Origin: Roseibium sp. HPY-6
GTDB lineage: Bacteria > Pseudomonadota > Alphaproteobacteria > Rhizobiales > Stappiaceae
NCBI RefSeq assembly: GCF_040530035.1
Contig: NZ_JBEWCD010000002.1
Coordinates: 2,897,793-2,961,792 of the forward strand
DNA: 64,000 nucleotides
Direction of reading: 5' to 3'
Shown here piece after piece: positions 44,617 through 52,560 of the stretch. The notes under the pieces are model-generated. The model was not told the DNA's origin, searched no databases, and saw nothing but the letters and a program-made list of their open reading frames with translations. Every line of letters starts with the position of its first letter. The first letter of the stretch is position 1. A program made the translations under genes and the position numbers.

Positions 44617-44895
44617 TGCAAATGTTTGCGTCAGACTAGACAAGTATTCCGGATTACCATCCTGAATTTTTTTGTCATTTAACTTAAACGGAACAGCAAC
44701 TGCTCGCGGAAATTTTGAGCGATCGACTATTTTGAATTCGATCAGGTCTACAGTTTGTTGTGGAAGATTGATTGAAGCTAGAGTTTTTGCTGGGTTGTTA
44801 CGAAATTCACTCAAGAAATTTTTATCTTCTGCCGCTTTTGCAATCAATTTACCGAGCGATTTGATGTTGTGTTGATGGTAGGGAAATCTTGCCAT
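44608..44895 (-). CDS. Candidate RiPP precursor with NHLP-type leader, no Cys (precursor 2)
   Basis: A 95-residue protein. The N-terminal part SLGKLIAKAAEDKNFLSEFR, NNPAKTLASINLPQQTVDLIEFKIVDR has the helix-plus-beta pattern of nitrile-hydratase-like leader peptides (NHLP). The C-terminal ~35 residues, ending NPEYLSSLTQTFALN, would be the core; it has Ser86, Ser87, Thr89, Thr91 but no Cys. The ATG at 44895 follows GGAGACTG. It lies 71 bases downstream of precursor 1 on the same strand, so they probably share a transcript. Its tail overlaps the regulator gene on the other strand. Not a working nitrile hydratase subunit: far too short. Confidence 0.6.
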   Translation of the reverse strand: MARFPYHQHNIKSLGKLIAKAAEDKNFLSEFRNNPAKTLASINLPQQTVDLIEFKIVDRSKFPRAVAVPFKLNDKKIQDGNPEYLSSLTQTFALN

Positions 44896-44966
44896 TTCTT
44901 GCAGTCTCCGAGTTTGCGTCCGAGTGGCAGAACCACTCGGACGAATATTGAACAATCGCAATCAGA

Positions 44967-45257
44967 TCATTCGGGCACGTCTTCGTAGAGGCAGTTACCC
45001 AGTGCAGCCCGGCCGAGTTCTTCGAAATAGGTCTCGTCGTCCGCAGCTACACGATCCTTGTCCACTTCTGCAGGTACGATGATGTGCACGAGGTCAGCGG
45101 TATCGGCAAAAATCTTCACGTCCGAAGAAACGCCGAGTTCGCCTAAAATGTCTGCTGGGTTCTCGATCAGTTCTTCTCGGGTGTCGCGGTCTTGAATGAT
45201 CGCGCCAAGTTTTGCACCGATTTCCAATTGGGTTTTTGAAGTCATTTTTGCGTGCAT
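44967..45257 (-). CDS. Candidate RiPP precursor with NHLP-type leader and one C-terminal Cys (precursor 1)
   Basis: A 96-residue protein with the NHLP leader pattern: LEIGAKLGAIIQDRDTREEL, IENPADILGELGVSSDVKIFADTADLVHIIVP, then an acidic spacer and the tail LGRAALGNCLYEDVPE. The single Cys89 lies 7 residues from the C-terminus, and LG/AALG-type sequences before it could serve as a protease site. The ATG at 45257 follows GAGG; other in-frame ATGs (45269, 45245) are possible. It is divergent from the YcaO gene. A YcaO cyclodehydratase would convert such a Cys (or Ser/Thr) to an azoline; this is inference. Confidence 0.65.
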   Translation of the reverse strand: MHAKMTSKTQLEIGAKLGAIIQDRDTREELIENPADILGELGVSSDVKIFADTADLVHIIVPAEVDKDRVAADDETYFEELGRAALGNCLYEDVPE

Positions 45258-45442
45258 AGTGAGCCTCATGAAGTTTAAGTTGAACTTTGACTTGGCGGGT
45301 GATTGGATGGTCACATGGCCAACCCGAAATAAGTCAAACATTAGTAAAATGTTGTTATCGTTCTATTTTTACTATTGTTCGACTGCTTTCGAGAAAAATA
45401 TAAGACGATAAAAAAATATTGCTCAATAGCGGTTTCTTACTT

Positions 45443-45463
45443 TTACAATTGCCACAATTGTAA
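45443..45463. promoter_or_regulatory. Perfect 9-bp inverted repeat upstream of the YcaO gene
   Basis: TTACAATTG and CAATTGTAA are exact inverted repeats separated by CCA (21 bases in all). The site lies 67 bases before the YcaO ATG, in an AT-rich divergent promoter region between precursor 1 and ycaO. It is not followed by a T-tract on either side that would make it a clear terminator, so an operator is favoured. The cognate regulator could be the SARP-like protein (inferred). Confidence 0.55.
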
Positions 45464-45530
45464 GGGGAGGCTTGTATTTCACGGATACTTCGGTTGAGTT
45501 TGATTTACTGGGCAGCGAAGGTGGTTGAGC

Positions 45531-46916
45531 ATGCGCACCGAAATGATTGATGTGTCGAAGATGTCCGCAGCGTTGCGTGCTGATCTCATGCGGCTTGGGC
45601 TGATGCAGCCCGTAAAAAAGAACGCTGCACCGGATACCTGTGAAGCCCACATTGACCTCTGTTTGTTTCTGCCTTTGCTGTCCGACCATGACATCCGCCT
45701 GGTACCCATGGTCCGCGACGGATGCCCCGTTCAGTTTTGTACCGGTACTTTGAAAATCAATATCGCCGGCGACTGGCGTGCCGGGAGAAATGCGAACGTA
45801 ATTCCAGCGGGCGGGCAGGCGGATACATTAAGATCTGCAGCTTTTGGTTGTTTAGGTGAACTAGCTGAGCGATTGAGTCTTTGTCGTGCCGGAGAAGACG
45901 ATCAGAGGATCGTGGTGCGACAGGAATTGCTACCAGAAGTAGAGATTGCAAATCTACTCGGGCTAAGTGAAACTCAAAGCAGGAGAGCGGCGCGGCGCTT
46001 GGCTGATGGTGGTAAAAAACTGGATGCGAAAACTCCAGATTGGGGGTGCGTGTCAGAAAGCCACGTGGTTCTGCGGCGCCTTCAAGGGGAAGAGGTTGTG
46101 CAATGTCCGAGTTTCGGCATTTTGTTTCGCGACTTGGACCTGGGTAAGGGGCAGGAATTTGGATTTGCGTCCACCGTTGGATGCGCGGTCTGGCATAGTC
46201 ATGAGGGTGCGAGGCGCCGTGCGTTGCTTGAACTGGTCGAGCGTGATGCAGTCGGTCAAGCATGGTACAACCGCTTGGGGATAACTCATATACCTCGCGA
46301 GTTCGTGGATCCGGTCTTGGGTGAGGTTCTTTGTGGTTTTCTGGATGGAGAAGACCGCGAATGGCGGCTTTTTTCAGTTGATACCGATTTCGAAGTGCAT
46401 GTCGTTATCGCGATATCGTATGAACCTGATGGGAAAATGTGTGCCTTTGGATCCGCCGCCGGTTTGAATATGCCGGCAGCTTGCAACGCGGCGGTAGAGG
46501 AAATGTTGCAATCCGAAAATGCGCTCGTGCTTATGGATAGGGCCTATCCTGTTGATACGGGAGCAACAACTTCTGCGACCAACATCCCCCGCCAGCTCGC
46601 CTATGCACGGCAAAAGTCAATCTTGGACGACTTGCCTATAAGAACCGCGGCAACTTCTCATCCCGCGCGGCATGATGCCTGTTTCACGCACGAAGACCTT
46701 CTAAGAAGCTGCATGGATCAGAATATAGAAATATGGGAATTTGACGCGACACGCGCCGATCTGAACATTCCGTGCGTCAAGCTCATTTCGAAAGACCTGT
46801 GCAGCTGGGAACCGCGTTTCGGCAAGAAGCGCCTTTATGACGGTGTCGTCAGAAGGGGGTTGCGGCGCGCGCCAGGGACGGAAGACGAGTTCCAAAAGCG
46901 TCCGTTTCCGTTTTAG
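45531..46916 (+). CDS. YcaO-domain protein (azole/amidine-forming cyclodehydratase candidate)
   Basis: A 461-residue YcaO-family protein. ATP-binding motifs are visible: SAAFGCLGELAERLSL (S..E..ER type), RALLELVERDAVGQAWY, and AAVEEMLQSENALVLM. The very C-terminus KRPFPF* is a proline-containing tail like the PxPxP ending of TOMM cyclodehydratases. The ~90-residue N-terminal part is unassigned. In TOMM biosynthesis YcaO activates peptide carbonyl oxygens with ATP, usually with an E1-like or RRE partner, neither of which is seen within this locus. The ATG at 45531 follows GAAGGTGG. It is divergent from the two precursor genes. Confidence 0.8.
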   Translation: MRTEMIDVSKMSAALRADLMRLGLMQPVKKNAAPDTCEAHIDLCLFLPLLSDHDIRLVPMVRDGCPVQFCTGTLKINIAGDWRAGRNANVIPAGGQADTLRSAAFGCLGELAERLSLCRAGEDDQRIVVRQELLPEVEIANLLGLSETQSRRAARRLADGGKKLDAKTPDWGCVSESHVVLRRLQGEEVVQCPSFGILFRDLDLGKGQEFGFASTVGCAVWHSHEGARRRALLELVERDAVGQAWYNRLGITHIPREFVDPVLGEVLCGFLDGEDREWRLFSVDTDFEVHVVIAISYEPDGKMCAFGSAAGLNMPAACNAAVEEMLQSENALVLMDRAYPVDTGATTSATNIPRQLAYARQKSILDDLPIRTAATSHPARHDACFTHEDLLRSCMDQNIEIWEFDATRADLNIPCVKLISKDLCSWEPRFGKKRLYDGVVRRGLRRAPGTEDEFQKRPFPF

Positions 46917-47062
46917 ACATAGGTAAAGCCGTGATTCGACGGCGCAGTTTGCCCGAACGTCAAAAAACGGCTGCGGCACTCGGGACCCGGGGCGTCTATC
47001 TCCGGATATATTTTGTTGTGCCCAATCTCTGGACAAACCGGCAGGTCACGCCCGTCCCAATT

Positions 47063-47611
47063 CTATTGGAGAACCGGACGCCCGTCCTCTTTTGGCCGCG
47101 CAAGTGTCATGACCCAGAAATTCCGCCACGTTCCGGTGTTGCGATTTGTCCGGGCGATACCCACACGGGTGACATACGGATTGAGTAGGTTTTTGTTGTG
47201 CCCTTCCGAACCCTGCCAGCCTTTGAATGCGGCTGGCAGGTCCGCGTAACCCGCACCGAGATTTTCTGCACCGGCATAATTCGTGTAGCTGGCCTTGCTG
47301 AGCCGTTGGGACAGTCCGAAGGCACTGTGCTGCCAGGTATCCATGCTGTCCCGCTCTGCAATGTGGCGCGCCATTTTTTGCGAAACATCGTCAAGTGCCG
47401 GATCGTGTTTCAGGGCCGGAAGTCCGTTTTGCCTCCGGTAGGAATTGATGAGTGACAGGAGCTGGCTTTTGTCGACCGTTTGATCCGAAAGAACGGTTTT
47501 GTCCTCAAGATCACTGTTGCCCGGCAAAACGCTACAGCCGGCAACCAGTGCCATGCTGAAAAGCAACAGCACGAATTTAAGGTGACTGAAGTGCCTTTGG
47601 ACAAACTGCAT
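47063..47611 (-). CDS. CAP-domain (SCP/PR1-like) lipoprotein
   Basis: A 182-residue protein with a lipoprotein signal peptide ending LVAGCS (Cys26). Residues ~50-180 form a CAP domain: LLSLINSYRRQNGLPALKHDPALDDVSQKMARHIAERDSM (positions ~51-90), WQHSAFGLSQRL, GAENLGAGYADLPAAFKGWQGSEGHNKNLLNPYVTRVGIA (positions ~118-157). The conserved His, Glu and His residues of CAP proteins are visible (AENLG, EGHNKNLL). The start codon overlaps the stop of the phosphodiesterase gene (TAATG), so they are coupled. The function of bacterial CAP lipoproteins is largely unknown. Confidence 0.82.
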   Translation of the reverse strand: MQFVQRHFSHLKFVLLLFSMALVAGCSVLPGNSDLEDKTVLSDQTVDKSQLLSLINSYRRQNGLPALKHDPALDDVSQKMARHIAERDSMDTWQHSAFGLSQRLSKASYTNYAGAENLGAGYADLPAAFKGWQGSEGHNKNLLNPYVTRVGIARTNRNTGTWRNFWVMTLARPKEDGRPVLQ

Positions 47612-48447
47612 TAGGTTTCATCTCCCGGCCACGTCACGCCCGGATCTGCAAAGAAGTGATAGGGACCCGGGTAGCTTTCGACATAAGCCATGTGAGTCAC
47701 CAGGCCGGTTTTCCGAGTGTGGTGGTGCACGAAAAATGCCGGTGGTTCGAAATTGAACATGGCCGGGCCGTCTTCTGCGAGATCGAGCTGGACCTGATGG
47801 CCTGTACTTGGCGCGAGTGTCATGATTTTATTTGCAAAACTTGCAATGATCGGCCGGTGGATGTGACCGCAGAGGATCCTCTCGACATGATCGTGCCGGG
47901 ACAGGATTTCTTCCAGTTCGGGTGCATCCGTCAGCCCCATCATGTCCATATGTACGATACCGGAAAGTGCCGGCGGGTGATGGAGCGCGATCATGGTAGG
48001 CGCATCGGTCTCCTGCAGTGTCTTGTCGAGCCATGACAATTGCTCTGCCCCAAGCTTCCCCTCCGGACTGCCGGGCAAGTGCGAATCGAGAGCGATGAGG
48101 GCGACGTCGCCGATCATCTTCATGTAATAGATCTTGTCGGTCGCACTGTCACAAATTCCGGGGAATTCTTTCATCTCCTGGCGCATGCCCGAGCTGCTGT
48201 CATGATTTCCGGGCATAAGAAACACCGGTACGTCGATGCGCGACAGCAGGTCTCTCGCGACCGCATATTCCCGAGGGTCGCTGCGATCGGTCAAATCGCC
48301 CGTAACCACGACGGCGTCAATTTTGGGGGTAAACGCGAGCAGTGAGCGCACAGCGCGTTCTGCAAGCATGTTGGTATCGGACACCCGATAGCAGGCAAGA
48401 CCTTTCGGTCGAAGGTGCAAATCTGTTATCTGCGCAATAAGGGTCAT
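47611..48447 (-). CDS. Metallophosphoesterase (CpdA/GpdQ-like phosphodiesterase)
   Basis: A 278-residue calcineurin-like phosphodiesterase. The five metal motifs are visible: QITDLHLRP, VVTGDLTD, MPGNHDSS, ALHHPPALSG and CGHIHRPI. The spacing matches class III cyclic-nucleotide phosphodiesterases (CpdA) and glycerophosphodiester GpdQ enzymes. Cytoplasmic; no signal peptide. Coupled to the CAP lipoprotein gene downstream by a one-base overlap. cAMP hydrolysis is possible but not proven. Confidence 0.85.
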   Translation of the reverse strand: MTLIAQITDLHLRPKGLACYRVSDTNMLAERAVRSLLAFTPKIDAVVVTGDLTDRSDPREYAVARDLLSRIDVPVFLMPGNHDSSSGMRQEMKEFPGICDSATDKIYYMKMIGDVALIALDSHLPGSPEGKLGAEQLSWLDKTLQETDAPTMIALHHPPALSGIVHMDMMGLTDAPELEEILSRHDHVERILCGHIHRPIIASFANKIMTLAPSTGHQVQLDLAEDGPAMFNFEPPAFFVHHHTRKTGLVTHMAYVESYPGPYHFFADPGVTWPGDET

Positions 48448-48614
48448 TTGAAATCCTGAAGACTCAGCGAACCATTCCAGTTAAGGACGATAGCCAAGCG
48501 CTTCACGAGGGCAAGCACTTGTTTCCCTTTTTCGAACTCTCATGTAGGAGAGGTTTCCGGGCGGTGGCGAACACCAAGCTGCATTTCGGCGGCGGAGGTT
48601 GGAAACGGCATTAG

Positions 48615-50489
48615 ATGGCAGAAAAGAGTGATACCCAAAAGCTTCAGGGCGACGCGGCCGAGGATCAGTCCGTCGCGCACGAGGCCCGAGAAGCCGAAGA
48701 TGCCGGCAGAGAAGGCCCGGAAGGAACAGCGGCAGACAGCGCCGCGACGGAAACACAACCTGCCAGCATTCGAAAGCCTGTCTGGCTCAGAGTTTTCGGC
48801 CACGACGTTACCGCACCGTTCTTGCTGCTTTTCTTGTCGCTTCTGCTGTTTGTTCCGGGGCAATGGACCGTACCACCGCTGGATCGGGACGAACCCCGCT
48901 ATACCCAGGCGACAAAACAGATGCTGGAAACCGGTGACTATGTCGACATTCGGTTTCAAGATCAGGCCCGGCACAAAAAGCCGGTTGGAATCTACTGGCT
49001 ACAAGCTGCCGCGGTAAAGCTGACCGGAAATGGCGTCGATGCACCGTTGTGGGTGTATCGCTTGCCCTCAATTATCGGAGCAACGCTGAGCGTGTTGGCC
49101 AGCTTCTGGATGGCGCGCGCTTTCCTTGGACCTGCAGGTGCGCTTCTTGTGGGCGGCTTTGTGTCGCTTGCCATCATTGTCGGGGTCGAGGCGCGTCTTG
49201 CAAAAACGGACGCCATGCTGTTTGCAACGGTTGTCATTGCACAAGGTGCTCTGGCGCGCATCTGGCTCAGGGATGCCGGAGAACGCATCTGGGGGCTCAG
49301 TTTCCTGTTTTGGACTGCACTGGCCGCAGGCGTATTGATCAAGGGACCGGTTGGACTGATGGTCGTTGGTCTGACTGTAGCCGGCCTCATGATCCTGAAG
49401 CGGCAGGTCCGCTGGTTCAAGGCGGCGGCTCCGGTTATCGGAATTGTCTGGCTGCTGCTGTTGGTATCTCCATGGTTTGTCGCCATCTGGATCGCAACCG
49501 ACGGCACATTCTTCACCGAGGCCATAGGCCGGGATTTCTTGGGGAAAGTCGGGCAGGGCCAGGAAGGGCACGGAGCGCCGCCGTTAACGCATCTGGGAGC
49601 CATGTTCGGCATATTCTGGCCTTTGCCTGCGTTTTTCCTGATCGCGTTGCCCTTGATCTGGAAAGAGCGCGCAAGTCCGCTTGTGACTTTCGCGATTGCC
49701 TGGTTCGTCCCGACCTGGGTCGTTTTCGAACTCGTGGCGACGAAGCTGCCACACTACACGTTGCCCATATTGCCGGCGCTTGCGTTACCTGTCGCCGCAG
49801 CGCTCCTGGAAGGAGCTGGCGAGCAGACCGGAAAATGGATGAAGCGTCTGGCGGCGGTTTTGCTGGCGCTGCCACCCGTTGGTTTGGCAGCGGTCGCCTT
49901 CGCCGGCCCATTCGTGCTCGGCATCTGGCCATCGCCGCCTGGGGTTGTCATCGTCGCGATTGGCGGAGTTTTCGGGATAGCTGCAGCCTCAAGATTGTTC
50001 CGTGGACCGGCGCTCTATGCCTTTCCGGCCACATCATTGAGCGCGGTTTGCGTCGCGATTGGCATCTGGGGCTTCGTCGGCCCGGCACTCACGCCTATCT
50101 GGGTAAGTCCGCGGCTGGTAGCTGCGCTCGATGAAGTTCCCGGTTGCCAGAGCGGTGCGACGCGGCAAGTTGTCACTTCCGGATTTCACGAACCGAGTTT
50201 CATATTCCTGGAGGGAACGGGAACACGTATCGTCTCACCGAAAGACGCCGCCGAGTTTCTGGCTCAAAAGGACGCTCAGAGCGAGGGTACTTGCCGCGTC
50301 GCCGCCATAGAAAGCCGGGAAGAAGCCGCGTTTTTGACGTCCGCCAAGGAGTTTGGTCTTGTGCCGGTGGTCAGAAAAAGGGTAGACGGCCTCAATATTA
50401 ATGGCGGCGACAACGTCGACATTGCTCTTTACCAGAATGACAGTGCGGCAAAAGGTGCAGAAAGCGGAAATGACGAAGAGCAGCAATAA
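48615..50489 (+). CDS. GT39-family glycosyltransferase (ArnT/PMT-like)
   Basis: A 624-residue integral membrane GT-C enzyme. An acidic, disordered N-terminal ~55 residues precedes LLLFLSLLLFVPGQWTVPPLD. The catalytic loop after the first membrane segment reads DRDEPRYTQATKQMLETGDYV, with the conserved acidic residues of the ArnT/PMT family, and KKPVGIYWLQAAAVKL follows. Many hydrophobic segments make up the rest, with a periplasmic C-terminal domain. Such enzymes transfer a sugar from an undecaprenyl-phosphate donor to lipid A or other acceptors. The downstream phosphatase, GT2 and LAB_N genes overlap or follow closely and support an envelope-lipid modification operon. Confidence 0.82.
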   Translation: MAEKSDTQKLQGDAAEDQSVAHEAREAEDAGREGPEGTAADSAATETQPASIRKPVWLRVFGHDVTAPFLLLFLSLLLFVPGQWTVPPLDRDEPRYTQATKQMLETGDYVDIRFQDQARHKKPVGIYWLQAAAVKLTGNGVDAPLWVYRLPSIIGATLSVLASFWMARAFLGPAGALLVGGFVSLAIIVGVEARLAKTDAMLFATVVIAQGALARIWLRDAGERIWGLSFLFWTALAAGVLIKGPVGLMVVGLTVAGLMILKRQVRWFKAAAPVIGIVWLLLLVSPWFVAIWIATDGTFFTEAIGRDFLGKVGQGQEGHGAPPLTHLGAMFGIFWPLPAFFLIALPLIWKERASPLVTFAIAWFVPTWVVFELVATKLPHYTLPILPALALPVAAALLEGAGEQTGKWMKRLAAVLLALPPVGLAAVAFAGPFVLGIWPSPPGVVIVAIGGVFGIAAASRLFRGPALYAFPATSLSAVCVAIGIWGFVGPALTPIWVSPRLVAALDEVPGCQSGATRQVVTSGFHEPSFIFLEGTGTRIVSPKDAAEFLAQKDAQSEGTCRVAAIESREEAAFLTSAKEFGLVPVVRKRVDGLNINGGDNVDIALYQNDSAAKGAESGNDEEQQ

Positions 50490-51381
50490 TGTCTGGCGGA
50501 TACTTGCGCGTATGCGCGGCAATATCCGGCGGGCTCAAATGCTGTTCAAGGGCCGCAAGGAGAGGGCGCGCGACAGCCTCGATCCCCTGTCGCCGGGTCA
50601 AAGGCCGCAGGACATACTGGCTGTCTTGCTGTTGACGGTCGGTGTTGCAGTCGTTGTTTTCGACGTCCCGACATATCCGTGGCTGCGTTCACTTCCGGGC
50701 GAGTACCGGAATGCGTTTCGGGCTTTCACCGATTTCGGCAAGGCGGACTGGATCTTGCTGTCAACGGGTTTGACATGCTTGTTTCTTCTCGCACTTGACG
50801 CGGGCCGTTATGCGTTCCGCATCCGCATGGCGATAGGCTCGGTATTCACATATGCAACCTTTATCTTCTATTCCGTGGCAGCCACCGGCCTGATCGCGAT
50901 TGCTTTCAAGTGGTCGCTCGGGCGTGCCCGTCCGAAGCTTTACGAACAGGTTGGCCCGGTTCGCTTTGACTTTCTGGCATTCGACGGAACGTACACGAGC
51001 TTTCCCTCCGGACATTCGACGACGGTCGCAGCACTGGCGACCGCACTTGCCTTTATCTTTCCGTCCTATCGCTGGCTCATTATTGTCGCCGCCTTTTGGG
51101 TGGCATTCAGCCGCGTTATGGTCGGTGCGCATTACCCGAGCGATGTCATTGCCGGAACGCTGCTCGGCATGACGTTCACTTTCTTCACGGTCAGGGCGAT
51201 GGCGCGGCGCCGGATCGGTTTCCATCTTTCACCGTCAGGTAAAATCGAGCCGAATATGAACGTTCGTTCTGCGAAAGCCTGTGTGCGTGCGGTTTGGCAG
51301 GCTCTTCGAGGTCAACGCGGCGTCAACCGCGTACCGAACGAGCGGGCACGCACGGAAGATACAGAACGGACGGTTTCATGA
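50470..51381 (+). CDS. PAP2-family phosphatase
   Basis: A 303-residue membrane phosphatase. Signature motifs are KWSLGRARPKLYE, SFPSGHSTTVAALATAL and SRVMVGAHYPSDVIAGTLLG, the three conserved parts of the PAP2 site (Lys/Arg, SGH, SRxxxxxHxxxD). It probably removes phosphate from undecaprenyl-PP or lipid A on the periplasmic side. The ATG at 50470 overlaps the GT39 gene by 20 bases. Its 3' end overlaps the GT2 start (ATGA). Confidence 0.85.
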   Translation: MTKSSNNVWRILARMRGNIRRAQMLFKGRKERARDSLDPLSPGQRPQDILAVLLLTVGVAVVVFDVPTYPWLRSLPGEYRNAFRAFTDFGKADWILLSTGLTCLFLLALDAGRYAFRIRMAIGSVFTYATFIFYSVAATGLIAIAFKWSLGRARPKLYEQVGPVRFDFLAFDGTYTSFPSGHSTTVAALATALAFIFPSYRWLIIVAAFWVAFSRVMVGAHYPSDVIAGTLLGMTFTFFTVRAMARRRIGFHLSPSGKIEPNMNVRSAKACVRAVWQALRGQRGVNRVPNERARTEDTERTVS

Positions 51382-52139
51382 CGAAGAGCTTTCTTGAGCA
51401 CGTTGCGACCGACAAGGGTGCGCTGGCTGTGACGGTTGTCGTCCCGGCCAAGGACGAGGCCGAGAACCTGCCTATCCTTCTCGATGAGATCGAGGCCGCT
51501 CTGCAGGCAAGAGCGTTCGAGGTCATTGTGGTCGACGATGGCTCGACGGACGGAACAGACATTGTTCTTCAGGATTATGCCGCCACGCACGATTGGCTGA
51601 GGCCGGTCCGTCACGAGAAATCATGTGGGCAAAGCTGCGCCGTCAGAACCGGTTTGCAGCATGCACGCGGCGATGTCGTTGCCACGATTGACGGTGATGG
51701 TGAAAACAATCCGGCCTATATTCCCAAGCTTCTGGATGCGCTCGAAGCTGCCGGCCCTGCAACCGCGCTTGCCGCGGGTCAAAGGTTGGGACGAAAGGCG
51801 AGCCTGGCGAAGAGATACGCATCTAGATTTGCCAACAAGCTCCGCGGCGCGATTTTGAAGGATAAAACACGTGACAGCGGCTGCGGCCTGAAAGCGCTCA
51901 GGAGAGAGATCTTTCTGCAACTGCCTTATTTCGACAGCTGGCATCGTTTTTTGCCAGCTCTCGTGATCAGGGAAGGTTTCGACGTCGTTCATATTGATGT
52001 TCAGGACCGGCAACGACGGCATGGCACGTCGAAATACGGAATTTTTGACCGCGCGCTCGTCGGCGTGTTGGATTTGTTCGGTGTGTGGTGGCTTCGCCGC
52101 CGGCGCAAAAAAATTCCCACTGTCCGGCCTTTGACCTAA
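51378..52139 (+). CDS. GT2 glycosyltransferase (dolichol-phosphate-mannose synthase-like)
   Basis: A 253-residue GT-A enzyme. N-terminal TVVVPAKDEAENLPILLDEIE, the VIVVDDGSTDGT motif, and ATIDGDGENNPAYIPKLL with the DxD-like sequence define the DPM1/ArnC family. GQRLGRKASLAKRYASRFAN and DSGCGLKALRREIF follow. The C-terminal RRHGTSKYGIFDRALVGVLDLF is a membrane-association helix segment typical of polyprenyl-phosphate sugar synthases. It would make the sugar donor used by the GT39 enzyme. The ATG at 51378 overlaps the PAP2 stop. Confidence 0.86.
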   Translation: MTKSFLEHVATDKGALAVTVVVPAKDEAENLPILLDEIEAALQARAFEVIVVDDGSTDGTDIVLQDYAATHDWLRPVRHEKSCGQSCAVRTGLQHARGDVVATIDGDGENNPAYIPKLLDALEAAGPATALAAGQRLGRKASLAKRYASRFANKLRGAILKDKTRDSGCGLKALRREIFLQLPYFDSWHRFLPALVIREGFDVVHIDVQDRQRRHGTSKYGIFDRALVGVLDLFGVWWLRRRRKKIPTVRPLT

Positions 52140-52200
52140 CGGACGATCGAAACCAACGCACAACGGGAAACCTGCCCGACTGGACCGACTGGATCTGCCC

Positions 52201-52515
52201 ATGAGCGCTCTTTACGACTGGCTGTACACTGTATTCGTCGAGCAATTCGATTTTTGGATCATCTTGGGGTTCTTTGCCCAGGCCATGTTCATGATGCGGT
52301 TCGTGATCCAGTGGATCGCGTCCGAGCGTGTCGGGAGGTCGATTGTGCCGGTCGCCTTCTGGTTCTTTTCCATAGCCGGAGGATCGCTGCTTCTGATCTA
52401 TGCGATTCAACGGCAGGATCCTGTATTTATCGCGGGTCAGGGGCTCGGACTCGTCATTTATTTCCGGAACCTCTGGCTGATTTTCAAGGAAAAACGGCGC
52501 GACCCGACGATCTGA
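52201..52515 (+). CDS. LAB_N (lipid A biosynthesis N-terminal-like) membrane protein
   Basis: A 104-residue membrane protein of the LABN family: FWIILGFFAQAMFMMRFVIQWIASERVGRS (residues ~18-47) with the conserved QWIASE, then SIVPVAFWFFSIAGGSLLLIYAI and a third hydrophobic segment ending YFRNLWLIFKEK. LAB_N proteins are small EmrE-like membrane proteins encoded with lipid A or undecaprenyl sugar enzymes; they may flip or handle the lipid-linked sugar. It ends the GT39-PAP2-GT2 group, 61 bases after the GT2 stop. Confidence 0.85.
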   Translation: MSALYDWLYTVFVEQFDFWIILGFFAQAMFMMRFVIQWIASERVGRSIVPVAFWFFSIAGGSLLLIYAIQRQDPVFIAGQGLGLVIYFRNLWLIFKEKRRDPTI

Positions 52516-52560
52516 GGCCGCACCGTTTTGCTTCGATCTGATCAATAAGCTTTCTAATGA

